In this document: positions 8,353 to 18,126 of the stretch, piece after piece
Layout of the letters: each line of letters opens with the position of its first letter
Numbering within the stretch: position 1 is the stretch's first letter
Source of the DNA: Paenibacillus_I sp035510375
Lineage (GTDB): Bacteria; Bacillota; Bacilli; Paenibacillales; Paenibacillaceae
Reading direction: 5' to 3' (one strand)
Assembly (NCBI RefSeq): GCF_035510375.1
Contig: NZ_DATKHG010000013.1
DNA length: 64,000 nucleotides
Notes under the pieces: generated by a model
The model's input: the letters and a program-made list of their open reading frames with translations, nothing else
Database searches by the model: none
What the model was told of the DNA's origin: nothing
Program-made: the position numbers and the translations under genes

Positions 8353-9741
8353 ATGCATATTATAGCGGTCGGGCTCAACTACCGGACGGCTCCCGTGGAA
8401 GTCCGGGAAAGGTTTACGTTCACGGAGCGGGATTTGCCGGAAGCCGTCAGACAGTTCAAACAAACCAAGAGCATTCTCGAAGGCGTCATCGTCGCCACCT
8501 GTAACCGGACGGAGTTGTATGCGGTCACCGACCGTCATCATTTGTGCGGGCACCATTTAAGAAGCTTTATGGAGCAATGGTTCGGGCTTCCCCGCAATTC
8601 GTTCACAAACCATTTATATATGTATGAGGACGACCGGGCGATCGAGCATCTGTTCCGCGTGACGAGCGGCCTTGACTCCATGGTGATCGGCGAGACGCAG
8701 ATTTTGGGTCAGGTGAGGGACGCGTTCCTGCTCGCGCAGGCACAGAAAGCGACGGGGACGTTATTCAATATGTTGTTCAAGCAAGCGGTCACCACCGCCA
8801 AGCGGGCGCATGCGGAAACGTCGATTGGCGAAGCCGCCGTATCGGTCAGCTATGCGGCCGTCGAGCTCGGCAAGCGGATTTTCGGCCAGTTCAACGGCAA
8901 AACGGTCATGATCGTCGGGGCGGGCAAGATGAGCGAGCTGACGGCCAAGCACCTGTATGCGAACGGGGCGGAGCGCGTGCTCGTCGTCAACCGTACATAC
9001 GACCGGGCGCTTGAGCTGGCGGACAAGTTCAACGGCGTGGCCATGAGTCTGGATGAGGCGCGCGAACGGCTGCATGAAGCCGACGTCGTGATCAGCTCGA
9101 CCGGATCCCCGGAATACGTTTTGAACAGAGACGTGGTGGAGCGGGAGATGACGCGGCGCAAATCCCGTCCGTTGTTCATGATCGATATCGCGGTGCCGCG
9201 TGATTTGGACCCTGACATCGCTTCGATACCGAACGTGTTTTTGTACGATATCGACGACCTGGAAGGGATCGTCGAGAGCAACCTCGAGCAGCGCCGGAAG
9301 GAAGCGGCCAAGATCGAGGCGATGATCGCGGCGGAAATCGAACAGTTCCATAGTTGGTACCGGACCCTGGGCGTCGTTCCGCTCATACGGTCGCTCCAGA
9401 CGAAAGCGGAGGCGATCCATGAGGAAACGATGGACAGCCTGATGAACAAGCTTCCGAACCTTGACGAGCATGAGTTGAAGGTGATCCGCAAGCTGACCAA
9501 AAGCATCGTCAACCAGATGATGCACGATCCGATTCTGCGCATCAAAGAGATGGCCGGCGAGAAACGCGCGGACGAGGCGATGGACATGTTCGTTAAGCTG
9601 TTCGCGTTGGAGGAGCCTCTTAAGGATCTGCAGCGGAGTGAGAAGCGCGCCGCGGAAGCCGCGCAGGCCGAGGCGAAAGCCGCCGAGCCGTTTGCCCTTC
9701 CGGGCCGGACAGGCGCAGGGCTTGCCCTCGTGAAGCCGTAA
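8353..9741 (+). CDS. hemA: Glutamyl-tRNA reductase HemA
   Basis: This 462-residue enzyme is the first committed step of the C5 heme pathway, reducing Glu-tRNA to glutamate-1-semialdehyde. The catalytic Cys is C50 in VATCNRTELYAV. The NADPH-binding domain contains VMIVGAGKMSELTAKHL, and the C-terminal dimerisation helices end in an Ala/Glu-rich tail. Length is close to Bacillus HemA. ATG 8353 fits the AAAGGCGG site; a GTG three codons earlier is in frame but too close to it. It heads hemAX-C-D-B, the Bacillus order. Confidence 0.97.
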   Translation: MHIIAVGLNYRTAPVEVRERFTFTERDLPEAVRQFKQTKSILEGVIVATCNRTELYAVTDRHHLCGHHLRSFMEQWFGLPRNSFTNHLYMYEDDRAIEHLFRVTSGLDSMVIGETQILGQVRDAFLLAQAQKATGTLFNMLFKQAVTTAKRAHAETSIGEAAVSVSYAAVELGKRIFGQFNGKTVMIVGAGKMSELTAKHLYANGAERVLVVNRTYDRALELADKFNGVAMSLDEARERLHEADVVISSTGSPEYVLNRDVVEREMTRRKSRPLFMIDIAVPRDLDPDIASIPNVFLYDIDDLEGIVESNLEQRRKEAAKIEAMIAAEIEQFHSWYRTLGVVPLIRSLQTKAEAIHEETMDSLMNKLPNLDEHELKVIRKLTKSIVNQMMHDPILRIKEMAGEKRADEAMDMFVKLFALEEPLKDLQRSEKRAAEAAQAEAKAAEPFALPGRTGAGLALVKP

Positions 9742-9762
9742 GCCGGTTCCAATGGAGGCGCC

Positions 9763-10584
9763 ATGTTAATCCCCAACCTTTTATTCGACACGATGATTGC
9801 CATTTATGCCCTGAGCCTTCTGTTTTATTTCTCCGACTTCGTGGACGCAAGCCGGAGAGCGAAACGGGTGGGTACAGGGCTCCTTGTTTTCGTATGGGCT
9901 TTGCAGACAGCCTATCTTGTCGTCCGCGTGCTGAATCGCAGCGATTGGTCGCTGATATCACGGTTTGAATATTTGTTTTTCTACTCCTGGCTGCTCGTTA
10001 CGGTCTCGCTGGCGGCAAGCCGGTTTTTCCGGATTGAGCTGCTTGTGTTTTTCGTCAATGTGGTCGGCTTCGCCGTCCTGACGCTTAACTTGTTCGGGAG
10101 CACGAAAGCGGACATTCCGCTCGAGCCATGGCAGCTTGTCAAGGAATTGCTGATCGTACATATCAGTCTTGTATTGTGCGCGTATGCGGCTTTTACGTTC
10201 AGCGCCATTTTCTCGGGGATGTATTTATTTCTGCATGGCCAGCTCAAGGATAAGCAATGGTCCCAAACGATGCGCCGTTTGCCGAGCCTGGAGAGCATCG
10301 ACCGGTACACGTTCCGGACGGTGCTGATCGGTACGCCGCTGCTCATTCTTTCCTTGGCCGTAGCGGTCACGTCGCTGCTTGTCGAAGGGAAGACGGGGCT
10401 GTTGCTCGACTGGAAAGTTTTTTCCTCGTTTGCGGCCGTCGTCTTTTATGTCAGCTATGTGATAAAACGCACTTTGTTCGCCCAGCCGGGCTGGCGGACG
10501 GCCAGGTGGAATCTTTTGGCGTACGCCGTACTGGTGTTGAATCTGTTTTTGAATTCGGTTTCGCGGTTTCATTATTGGACGTAG
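9763..10584 (+). CDS. hemX: HemX-like membrane protein (cytochrome c assembly family)
   Basis: A 273-residue integral membrane protein with about eight hydrophobic segments, beginning MLIPNLLFDTMIAIYALSLL. It belongs by position and character to the HemX/CcsA-like family. In B. subtilis HemX lowers the amount of HemA, so it is a regulator of heme synthesis and not an enzyme. It lies 21 bases after hemA behind a GGAGG site, which supports cotranscription. Confidence 0.88.
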   Translation: MLIPNLLFDTMIAIYALSLLFYFSDFVDASRRAKRVGTGLLVFVWALQTAYLVVRVLNRSDWSLISRFEYLFFYSWLLVTVSLAASRFFRIELLVFFVNVVGFAVLTLNLFGSTKADIPLEPWQLVKELLIVHISLVLCAYAAFTFSAIFSGMYLFLHGQLKDKQWSQTMRRLPSLESIDRYTFRTVLIGTPLLILSLAVAVTSLLVEGKTGLLLDWKVFSSFAAVVFYVSYVIKRTLFAQPGWRTARWNLLAYAVLVLNLFLNSVSRFHYWT

Positions 10585-10618
10585 CAATACGGTAAACATC
10601 GTATGGAGGGGGTGTGGG

Positions 10619-11263
10619 ATGAAGCGGTTGTATCCGGTCATGCTGGACATCGAGGGCATGCGCTGCACGGTCGCGGGAGGCGGAGCGGTTGCGGAGCGGA
10701 AAGTCCGGGGCTTGCTCGATGCCGGCGCGGACGTGCTGGTTGTCGCTCCCGTGCTGACGGACGGCCTGAGGGAGCTGGCGAAGCAAGGGTTTATCGGCAC
10801 CCTCGAGCGGGAATACCGGGAAGGAGACCTGGCAGGCGCGCTGCTGGCGTTCGCGGCCACTTCGGACAGCCATGTCAATGCGCGGGTTGTGAAGGATGCC
10901 GGCCGGCTCGGCGTTCCCGTCAACGCGGCCGATGACGCGGCAGGCGGATCGTTCGTGACGCCTTCGGTCGTTCGCCGCGGGCGTCTTGTTCTGGCTGTGA
11001 CGGCATCCGGCTCCAGCCCTGCGCTGGCTGCGCGGGTGGCGGCGGAGCTCGAGGAGCGGTATGATGAAACCTATACGGCCTACACGGAATGGCTCGGACG
11101 GCTGCGGGAGCTGGCGAAGACCACGGTGGCGGATGCCGCCGTGCGCCGCCGGCTGCTGCGCGCGGCGCTCGATGTGCCGGAGGAAGAGTGGAGGAACGAT
11201 TCGGATGCGGGGCGGCTTGCGGCCCGTGCCGATAATCTGTTGGGAAAGCTGGATGGAGGATAA
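10619..11263 (+). CDS. Precorrin-2 dehydrogenase / sirohydrochlorin ferrochelatase-like protein
   Basis: This 214-residue protein resembles the N-terminal half of CysG and yeast Met8: an NAD-binding start (CTVAGGGAVAERKVRGLLDA), the TSDSHVNARV segment, and the GSFVTPSVVRRGRLVLAVTA segment followed by TASGSSPALA. It would oxidise precorrin-2 to sirohydrochlorin on the way to siroheme. That fits the uroporphyrinogen methyltransferase domain two genes downstream, so this operon makes both heme and siroheme. ATG 10619 follows GGAGGGGGT. Ferrochelatase activity is not certain from sequence. Confidence 0.88.
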   Translation: MKRLYPVMLDIEGMRCTVAGGGAVAERKVRGLLDAGADVLVVAPVLTDGLRELAKQGFIGTLEREYREGDLAGALLAFAATSDSHVNARVVKDAGRLGVPVNAADDAAGGSFVTPSVVRRGRLVLAVTASGSSPALAARVAAELEERYDETYTAYTEWLGRLRELAKTTVADAAVRRRLLRAALDVPEEEWRNDSDAGRLAARADNLLGKLDGG

Positions 11264-11268
11264 GAGGG

Positions 11269-12213
11269 ATGAACGACAGAAGGCCGGAGCGAACGATCGT
11301 CGTCGGCACGAGGCAAAGCGCGCTCGCGTTGACGCAAACAGGACAAGTGATCGAAGCGCTGGAACGAATCGCGGCGGAGCAGAACCTGCCGTACCGGTTC
11401 GAGATTCGCAAAATCGTGACGAAGGGCGACCGCATTCTCGACGTGACGCTGTCCAAGGTGGGCGGCAAAGGGCTGTTCGTCAAGGAGATCGAGCAGGCGC
11501 TGAAGGGCGGCGACATCGATCTGGCCGTCCACAGCATGAAGGACGTGCCGCATGCGCTGCAGGAGGGACTCATGATCGGCGCGGTGCCGAAGCGGGTGGA
11601 TCCGCGCGACGCCCTGATCGCCTCGCGTGCCCGCTCGATCGCCGAGCTGCCGCAGGGAGCCAAGGTCGGGACGAGCAGCTTGCGCCGGGCCTGCCAGCTG
11701 AAGCGGCTTCGGCCGGATTTGCGGCTGGAATCGATCCGGGGCAACATCGATTCGCGTATCCGAAAGCTGGAAACGGAAGGGTTCGATGCGATCATTCTGG
11801 CGATGGCCGGTTTAACGCGCATGGGCTGGGAAGACCGTGCGTCTGCGCCGATTCCGGCGGAGGACTGCGTGCCCGCGGTCGGCCAAGGCGCGCTCGGCAT
11901 CGAATGCCGGGAGTCGGACGTTGAGGTCCGCCGTTTGCTTGCGCTCTATAACGACGGGGAAACGGCGCTCGCCGTCGAAGCGGAGAGAAGCTTCCTCGGC
12001 GCGCTTAACGGCGGCTGCCAGGTGCCGATCGGCGCTTACGGCACCGTCCGGGGCGGCGAAGTGACGCTGACCGGGATGGTTGGCTCCCCCGATGGGGAGA
12101 CGCTGCTCAAGGAGACGATGGCCGGCACGGACGCCGCCGCGCTTGGCCGGCGTCTGGCCGAGGCGTTGAGCGCCCGCGGAGCGGACCGCATTCTGGCAGA
12201 GGCAAGGGGATAG
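11269..12213 (+). CDS. hemC: Porphobilinogen deaminase HemC
   Basis: This 314-residue hydroxymethylbilane synthase joins four porphobilinogens. It shows the N-terminal GTRQSALALTQT motif, KGLFVKEIEQAL, the HSMKDVP signature, and the dipyrromethane-cofactor Cys at C250 in GGCQVPIGAYG. Length is normal. It starts 5 bases after the siroheme gene and ends 4 bases before the next, so expression is tightly coupled. Confidence 0.97.
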   Translation: MNDRRPERTIVVGTRQSALALTQTGQVIEALERIAAEQNLPYRFEIRKIVTKGDRILDVTLSKVGGKGLFVKEIEQALKGGDIDLAVHSMKDVPHALQEGLMIGAVPKRVDPRDALIASRARSIAELPQGAKVGTSSLRRACQLKRLRPDLRLESIRGNIDSRIRKLETEGFDAIILAMAGLTRMGWEDRASAPIPAEDCVPAVGQGALGIECRESDVEVRRLLALYNDGETALAVEAERSFLGALNGGCQVPIGAYGTVRGGEVTLTGMVGSPDGETLLKETMAGTDAAALGRRLAEALSARGADRILAEARG

Positions 12214-12217
12214 GTGA

Positions 12218-13759
12218 ATGGATAAAGGGAAAGTGTATTTGGTCGGAGCCGGTCCGGGCGATCCGAAGCTGATTACGGTCCGCGGACTGGAATGCATCGG
12301 CAGGAGCGATGCCATCGTTTATGACAGGCTTGCCAGTCCGCGGCTGTTGAAGCATGCGAAGCCGGGAGCGGAACGGATCTACGTCGGGAAGCTGCCCGAC
12401 CGCCACACGATGAATCAGGAGGAGATCAACCGGCTGCTCGTCGATTTGGCCTTGCAGGGCAAAACGGTCACGCGGCTGAAGGGCGGCGACCCGACGATAT
12501 TCGGCCGCGTGGGGGAGGAAGCCGAGCTGCTCCAGGAGCATGGCGTCGAATTCGAGATCGTGCCGGGCATCTCATCCGCGATCGCCGTACCGGCCTACGC
12601 GGGCATCCCCGTGACGCACCGGGATCTGGCATCATCCCTGTCTATCATTACGGGGCACGAGAGTCCCGAGAAGCTCGACCTTTCCATCCATTGGGACAAA
12701 GTGACGAATGCGACCGGCACGCTCGTCTTTCTGATGGGTGTCGCCAAGATTGGCTACATCAGCGAGCAGCTGATCAAGCACGGCAAACCGCCGGAGACGC
12801 CCGTAGCGCTTGTGCGCTGGGGCACCCGCGTCGAGCAGCGGACGCTTACCGGCACGCTCGCCGATATCGAACGGAAGGTCAAGGAGGCCGATTTCAAGCC
12901 GCCTGCCGTCATCGTCGTCGGCGATGTCGTCCGCCAGCGGGAGAAGCTGATGTGGTACGAGAAAAAACCGCTGTTCGGCACGCGGGTGCTGGTTACCCGG
13001 GCGCGCGCCCAGGCCAGCGAGCTTGCCGGCCGGATCGACGATTTGGGCGGCGAGCCGGTCGAATTCCCGGTCATCGAAACGCGCGAGCCGGCGGGTGACG
13101 AGGCGCAAAGAAGGATCGGACTGGCACTCGAATCGGCCGAGGATTACGAGTGGCTGATGTTCACCAGCATCAACGGCGTCGATTATTTTTTCCGTTGGCT
13201 GGCACGGCTGGGCGTCGACATCCGGCGATTCCACAAGGCGCGCATTTGCGCGGTCGGACCGGCGACGGCGGAGGCGCTCGCCTCGCGCGGCTTGCGGGTC
13301 GATGTGCTGCCCGCGGCTTATCGGGCGGAAGGCATGCTGGACGCCGTCAAGGATGCGGTACGGCCGGGCAGCCGGGCGCTGCTGCCGCGCGGCGACCTCG
13401 CGCGGGCGGCGTTGCCCGCCGAGCTGAGGCGGTACGGCGTCGAGCCGGTCGAGATCGACGTGTACGAAACGGTCATGGCCGATTCGGACGATTCTGACGT
13501 GCTGGAGCTGCTGGAGAAGGGAGCCGTGCACGTCGTGACCTTCACGAGCTCGTCGACCGTCGTGAACCTGCTCGAACGGCTGAGGAAGCTCGGGGTGAAA
13601 CAACCGGCTGCGCTGCTTGAAGGCGCCGATATTGCTTGCATCGGTCCGGTCACGGCGCAGACGGCGCGGGAAGCGGGCCTGAACGTGACGGTTATGCCGG
13701 CGGATGCGACCATCGACGGGCTTATTGCGGCGATCGCGGCCAGAAGGGCCGGAGGCTGA
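12218..13759 (+). CDS. cobA-hemD: Fused uroporphyrinogen-III methyltransferase and uroporphyrinogen-III synthase
   Basis: A 513-residue two-domain enzyme. Residues 1-245 are a SAM-dependent uroporphyrinogen-III C-methyltransferase (VYLVGAGPGDPKLITVRG, RLKGGDPTIFGRVGEE, EIVPGISSAIAVPAYAGIP). Residues about 255-510 are a HemD-type synthase (FGTRVLVTRARAQASEL, FTSINGVDYFFRWL, TFTSSSTVVNLLERL). One chain therefore closes the tetrapyrrole ring and methylates the product toward siroheme. In B. subtilis these are separate genes; the fusion is common in Paenibacillus and clostridia. It starts 4 bases after hemC. Confidence 0.96.
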   Translation: MDKGKVYLVGAGPGDPKLITVRGLECIGRSDAIVYDRLASPRLLKHAKPGAERIYVGKLPDRHTMNQEEINRLLVDLALQGKTVTRLKGGDPTIFGRVGEEAELLQEHGVEFEIVPGISSAIAVPAYAGIPVTHRDLASSLSIITGHESPEKLDLSIHWDKVTNATGTLVFLMGVAKIGYISEQLIKHGKPPETPVALVRWGTRVEQRTLTGTLADIERKVKEADFKPPAVIVVGDVVRQREKLMWYEKKPLFGTRVLVTRARAQASELAGRIDDLGGEPVEFPVIETREPAGDEAQRRIGLALESAEDYEWLMFTSINGVDYFFRWLARLGVDIRRFHKARICAVGPATAEALASRGLRVDVLPAAYRAEGMLDAVKDAVRPGSRALLPRGDLARAALPAELRRYGVEPVEIDVYETVMADSDDSDVLELLEKGAVHVVTFTSSSTVVNLLERLRKLGVKQPAALLEGADIACIGPVTAQTAREAGLNVTVMPADATIDGLIAAIAARRAGG

Positions 13760-13794
13760 GCATGAAAGATGTCCCCGTTTAAGCCGGGTGTTGT

Positions 13795-13821
13795 TGGATG
13801 GATGGATGGATGGATGGATGG
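13795..13821 (+). repeat. TGGA tetranucleotide tandem repeat before hemB
   Basis: Six perfect TGGA units plus a partial seventh lie in the hemD-hemB spacer, 82 bases before the hemB ATG. They fall inside an open frame continuous with hemB that starts at ATG 13798, so a gain or loss of a unit would shift that upstream frame. Confidence 0.95.
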
Positions 13822-13902
13822 GAAAGGGATCGCAATGCCAATTTACCGGCAGGTTTCCCGTTATTTGCTCCGGGATTTTCACCAAGATGGGAGAGAAGCA
13901 TC

Positions 13903-14895
13903 ATGAGCTATCCGATCGTGCGCAATCGGCGGCTGCGGCATACCGCCGCGCTGCGCAGCCTCGTGCGGGAAACCGTATTGACGGCTGATGATTTGATCTA
14001 TCCGGTATTCGTCACTTGCGGAACCGGCGTGAAGGAAGAAATCCCGTCGATGCCGGGCGTGTATCATTTCTCGCTCGACCGGCTGGAGGCGGAGATCCGC
14101 CGCGTGACGGCTTCCGGCGTAAAGGCCGTGCTGCTGTTCGGCGTGCCGGAGCATAAGGACGCCGAAGGCACCTCGGCGTACGATACGAACGGCATCGTAC
14201 AGGAAGCCACCCGGGCGGTCAAAAGCTGGGCGCCCGAGCTGCTCGTTGTGGCCGATACCTGCCTGTGCCAATTTACCGATCACGGTCATTGCGGCGTCGT
14301 GCATGTTCGCGAATCGGGCGCGGCGAGCGTCGACAACGACGCATCGCTCCGGCTGCTGGTGAAAACCGCCGTATCGCAGGCGGAGGCCGGCGCCGACGTC
14401 ATTGCGCCGTCCAATATGATGGACGGTTTCGTGTACGCGATCCGGTCCGGCCTCGACGAGGCCGGCTTCGAGCATATCCCGATCCTGTCGTATTCGGTCA
14501 AATACGCATCGGCGTTCTACGGTCCGTTCCGGGATGCGGCCCATTCCGCCCCGCAGTTCGGCGACCGCAAGACGTATCAGATGGATCCGGCGAACGTCCG
14601 GGAAGCGATGCGCGAAGCGGAATCCGATGTTGCAGAAGGCGCGGACATGCTGATGGTTAAGCCGGGACTGGCTTATTTGGACGTGCTGCGCGCCCTGAAG
14701 GAGAACTTCGATCTTCCGGTAGCCGTCTACAACGTCAGCGCGGAATACTCGATGGTGAAGGCCGCCGCGGCCAACGGATGGATCGACGAGCGCGCAATCG
14801 TGCTCGAGCTGCTTACCGGGATGAAGCGAGCCGGTGCGGACCTGATCATTACGTATCACGCGGTGGACGCCGCCAATTGGCTGGCGGGAAAGTAG
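13903..14895 (+). CDS. hemB: Delta-aminolevulinic acid dehydratase HemB
   Basis: This 330-residue porphobilinogen synthase condenses two 5-aminolevulinates. The two active-site lysines sit in LSYSVKYASAFYGPFRDAA and MLMVKPGLAYLDV. The cysteine cluster DTCLCQFTDHGHCG indicates the zinc-binding type. ATG 13903 (MSYPIVRNRRLRH) follows GGGAGAG and gives the usual length. The same frame is open 35 codons upstream through the TGGA repeat, but those residues are not HemB-like. Confidence 0.96.
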   Translation: MSYPIVRNRRLRHTAALRSLVRETVLTADDLIYPVFVTCGTGVKEEIPSMPGVYHFSLDRLEAEIRRVTASGVKAVLLFGVPEHKDAEGTSAYDTNGIVQEATRAVKSWAPELLVVADTCLCQFTDHGHCGVVHVRESGAASVDNDASLRLLVKTAVSQAEAGADVIAPSNMMDGFVYAIRSGLDEAGFEHIPILSYSVKYASAFYGPFRDAAHSAPQFGDRKTYQMDPANVREAMREAESDVAEGADMLMVKPGLAYLDVLRALKENFDLPVAVYNVSAEYSMVKAAAANGWIDERAIVLELLTGMKRAGADLIITYHAVDAANWLAGK

Positions 14896-14982
14896 TTTCC
14901 CCCGCCCCCGAACAACATAAAAAGGCCTCTCCGAACCTTAAGGTCGAAGCGGCCGCGCTCGAAGGCCGGGCATGCGGCGTCG

Positions 14983-15645
14983 TCAGTTGCGAAGCTTGGA
15001 CAGGTCCAGCGTGTATTCGTTCATGCCGAGCCGCAGCAGGCCGCGCTCCTCGACGTCGCGGAGGACATCGGCCAGAACGGACTTCTGAACGCCCGCCATC
15101 TGGGCCAGCTCATCGAAGTTCAGCGGCATTTTGATCGTAATATATTGGCCGTTTCGCGCGCCGTGCCGGTTCGCCAGCAGGATCAGGTTTTTGACGACGC
15201 GCGTCCGGGAATCGAGGAAGGTCAGGTCGTGCACGTGCTGGTTCGTATCGCGAAGCCGCTGGCAAAGCTCGGCCATAATCCGGCGGGTAATTTCGAAGTG
15301 CTTGCGCAGCAGCTCGTGAAAAGGCTCCTCCGCAACGAGCAGCACCGTCGTCTGCTCCAGCGTGCGGGCGGAGGCCGACCGCGGTCGGCCGTCGAGCAGA
15401 GACAGCTCTCCGAAGCTGTCGCCGCCCTGCATGAGCGAGAGCACCTTCTCCTCGCCGCTCGCGCCGCGTGTGAAAATTTTGATGGAGCCTTTCAGAATGA
15501 CGTAAAAAGCGGCGCCGTAATCCTTTTCGTGAAAAAGGATGGTGCCCGCCGCCAGCGTCTGCCTGTGGGCAATCGACAAAATGTCGTTCAGATGCCCGTC
15601 GTCCAGGCTCTCGAACAGGGATACGTTTCTTAACAGCTCGAGCAT
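14983..15645 (-). CDS. Crp/Fnr family transcriptional regulator
   Basis: This 220-residue regulator has an N-terminal cyclic-nucleotide-type beta-barrel (residues about 5-120, including GDSFGELSLLDGRPRSASA) and a C-terminal winged helix (about 150-215, LNFDELAQMAGVQKSVLADV). It has a single cysteine (ELCQRL), so it cannot carry an Fnr-type iron-sulfur cluster. It lies on the opposite strand between hemB and hemL, an unusual break in an otherwise collinear heme cluster. Its promoter region (15646-15724) is shared with hemL. A role in controlling heme or respiratory genes is inferred from position only. Confidence 0.9.
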   Translation of the reverse strand: MLELLRNVSLFESLDDGHLNDILSIAHRQTLAAGTILFHEKDYGAAFYVILKGSIKIFTRGASGEEKVLSLMQGGDSFGELSLLDGRPRSASARTLEQTTVLLVAEEPFHELLRKHFEITRRIMAELCQRLRDTNQHVHDLTFLDSRTRVVKNLILLANRHGARNGQYITIKMPLNFDELAQMAGVQKSVLADVLRDVEERGLLRLGMNEYTLDLSKLRN

Positions 15646-15724
15646 CGTTCTACCTCTTTGTATAAGTATGGTACCGTCAGTTTAACACACCGCGCGGGCA
15701 GGAAAAAGATAGGAGTGACAAATA

Positions 15725-17026
<1,302 letters not shown>

Positions 17027-17058
17027 AAACGGCGAAGGTGCGAAGGAGCGAAGAAACG

Positions 17059-18039
17059 ATGGACGCAGGCGGCATGCTTCAGCCTGGGCCTGGGCTTGGG
17101 CTTGATCGGGCGCAGCGCGCGGGCGAATGGCTCGTCGTGCCTCTGCCCGATCCTCTGCCGGAATTCCTTGCGGCCGGCAGCCATCCGCACCGTGTGCGGC
17201 AATGGCTGCTGGCCCTTGCCGTATTTCCGGACAAGTGGGTGAATCGGCTTTTCTCGGTCGGCGGCTTGAAAATGGACGGCGGCCGGCTGTGGCTGCAAGC
17301 TTTTCCGAAGGCGGGGTTGGGCCGGCATGAGTGGGCTGCGGAGCCGTCGGGAAGCGGCAGCGGCGCTTCGGCCGACGTTCTGTTCGAGGACGACTGGTGC
17401 CTTGTGCTGAACAAGCCGGCCGGCATGGCGGTTCATCCTTCCCGTCCCGGACACCGCGGCACGCTGGACGAATCAGCCTTAAGGCATTGTCTGGCGACCG
17501 GGCAGGACGCTCCGGTCCGCCATATCCACCGGCTGGACGACGACACCTCGGGGCCTGTGCTGTATGCCAAAAACGATCTGGCCCAGTTGCGCCTGGATGA
17601 GGCGATGCGCCGGAAAGCGATCGACCGGCGATACCTGGCGCTCGTTAACGGCGTGCCGCGGCGGCGCAAAGGTACGATCGACGCGCCGATCGGCCGTGAC
17701 CGGCACCACGGCTCGCGCCGCCGGATCGCGCCGGCCGGAGAGACCGCCGTCACGCATTACGAGACGTTGGCGGCGGGAGAAGGCGCTGCGCTTGTGCGCG
17801 TGACGCTGGAAACCGGACGCACCCACCAGATTCGCGTCCATTTCAGCCATATCGGCCATCCGCTGATCGGCGACACGCTGTACGGCGCGCCCGCGGAGCC
17901 GTTGCTGCGCCATCAGGCGCTGCACGGCGAACGCCTCATTTTTCCGCATCCTTGGACCGGGACGGAAACGGCGATTGCATGTCCGCTTCCCGGTTGGTTT
18001 GCGGACCTGTCAACACGGCTCGGCCTTGTGACAAAATAG
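17059..18039 (+). CDS. RluA-family pseudouridine synthase
   Basis: A 326-residue RNA-modifying enzyme. The catalytic Asp lies in HRLDDDTSG, preceded by VLNKPAGMAVHPS and followed by RYLALVNG and TGRTHQIRVHFSHIGHPLIGD, the RluA/RluD signature order. The N-terminal 100 residues (VRQWLLALAVFPDKWVNRLF) may be a divergent S4-like region. ATG 17059 follows AAGGAG; a GTG at 17038 is an alternative start. The target uridine cannot be told from sequence. It lies between hemL and spoVID, which are adjacent in B. subtilis, so it is an insertion in the conserved order. Confidence 0.9.
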   Translation: MDAGGMLQPGPGLGLDRAQRAGEWLVVPLPDPLPEFLAAGSHPHRVRQWLLALAVFPDKWVNRLFSVGGLKMDGGRLWLQAFPKAGLGRHEWAAEPSGSGSGASADVLFEDDWCLVLNKPAGMAVHPSRPGHRGTLDESALRHCLATGQDAPVRHIHRLDDDTSGPVLYAKNDLAQLRLDEAMRRKAIDRRYLALVNGVPRRRKGTIDAPIGRDRHHGSRRRIAPAGETAVTHYETLAAGEGAALVRVTLETGRTHQIRVHFSHIGHPLIGDTLYGAPAEPLLRHQALHGERLIFPHPWTGTETAIACPLPGWFADLSTRLGLVTK

Positions 18040-18074
18040 TCATGCTATCCTTCCCCTTCCCATATAGATAGGTA

Positions 18075-18110
18075 TTGAACGATACCGAACGTATCGGCAT
18101 ACGAGTATCG
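18075..18110 (+). promoter_or_regulatory. Candidate spoVID control region with GTATCG repeats
   Basis: TTGAAC (18075-18080) is spaced 17 bases from CATACG (18098-18103). An inverted repeat CGATAC-N5-GTATCG (18080-18096) and a further GTATCG (18105-18110) overlap it. No convincing sigma-E box was found, although spoVID is sigma-E dependent in B. subtilis. The assignment is tentative. Confidence 0.3.
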
Positions 18111-18126
18111 GAAGGGAGGATGGGCC

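Noticed and set aside
13798..13902. N-terminally extended HemB starting in the TGGA repeat
   Set aside because: The residues encoded are repeat-derived and not HemB-like, and ATG 13903 has its own ribosome site; kept only as a finding about possible phase variation.
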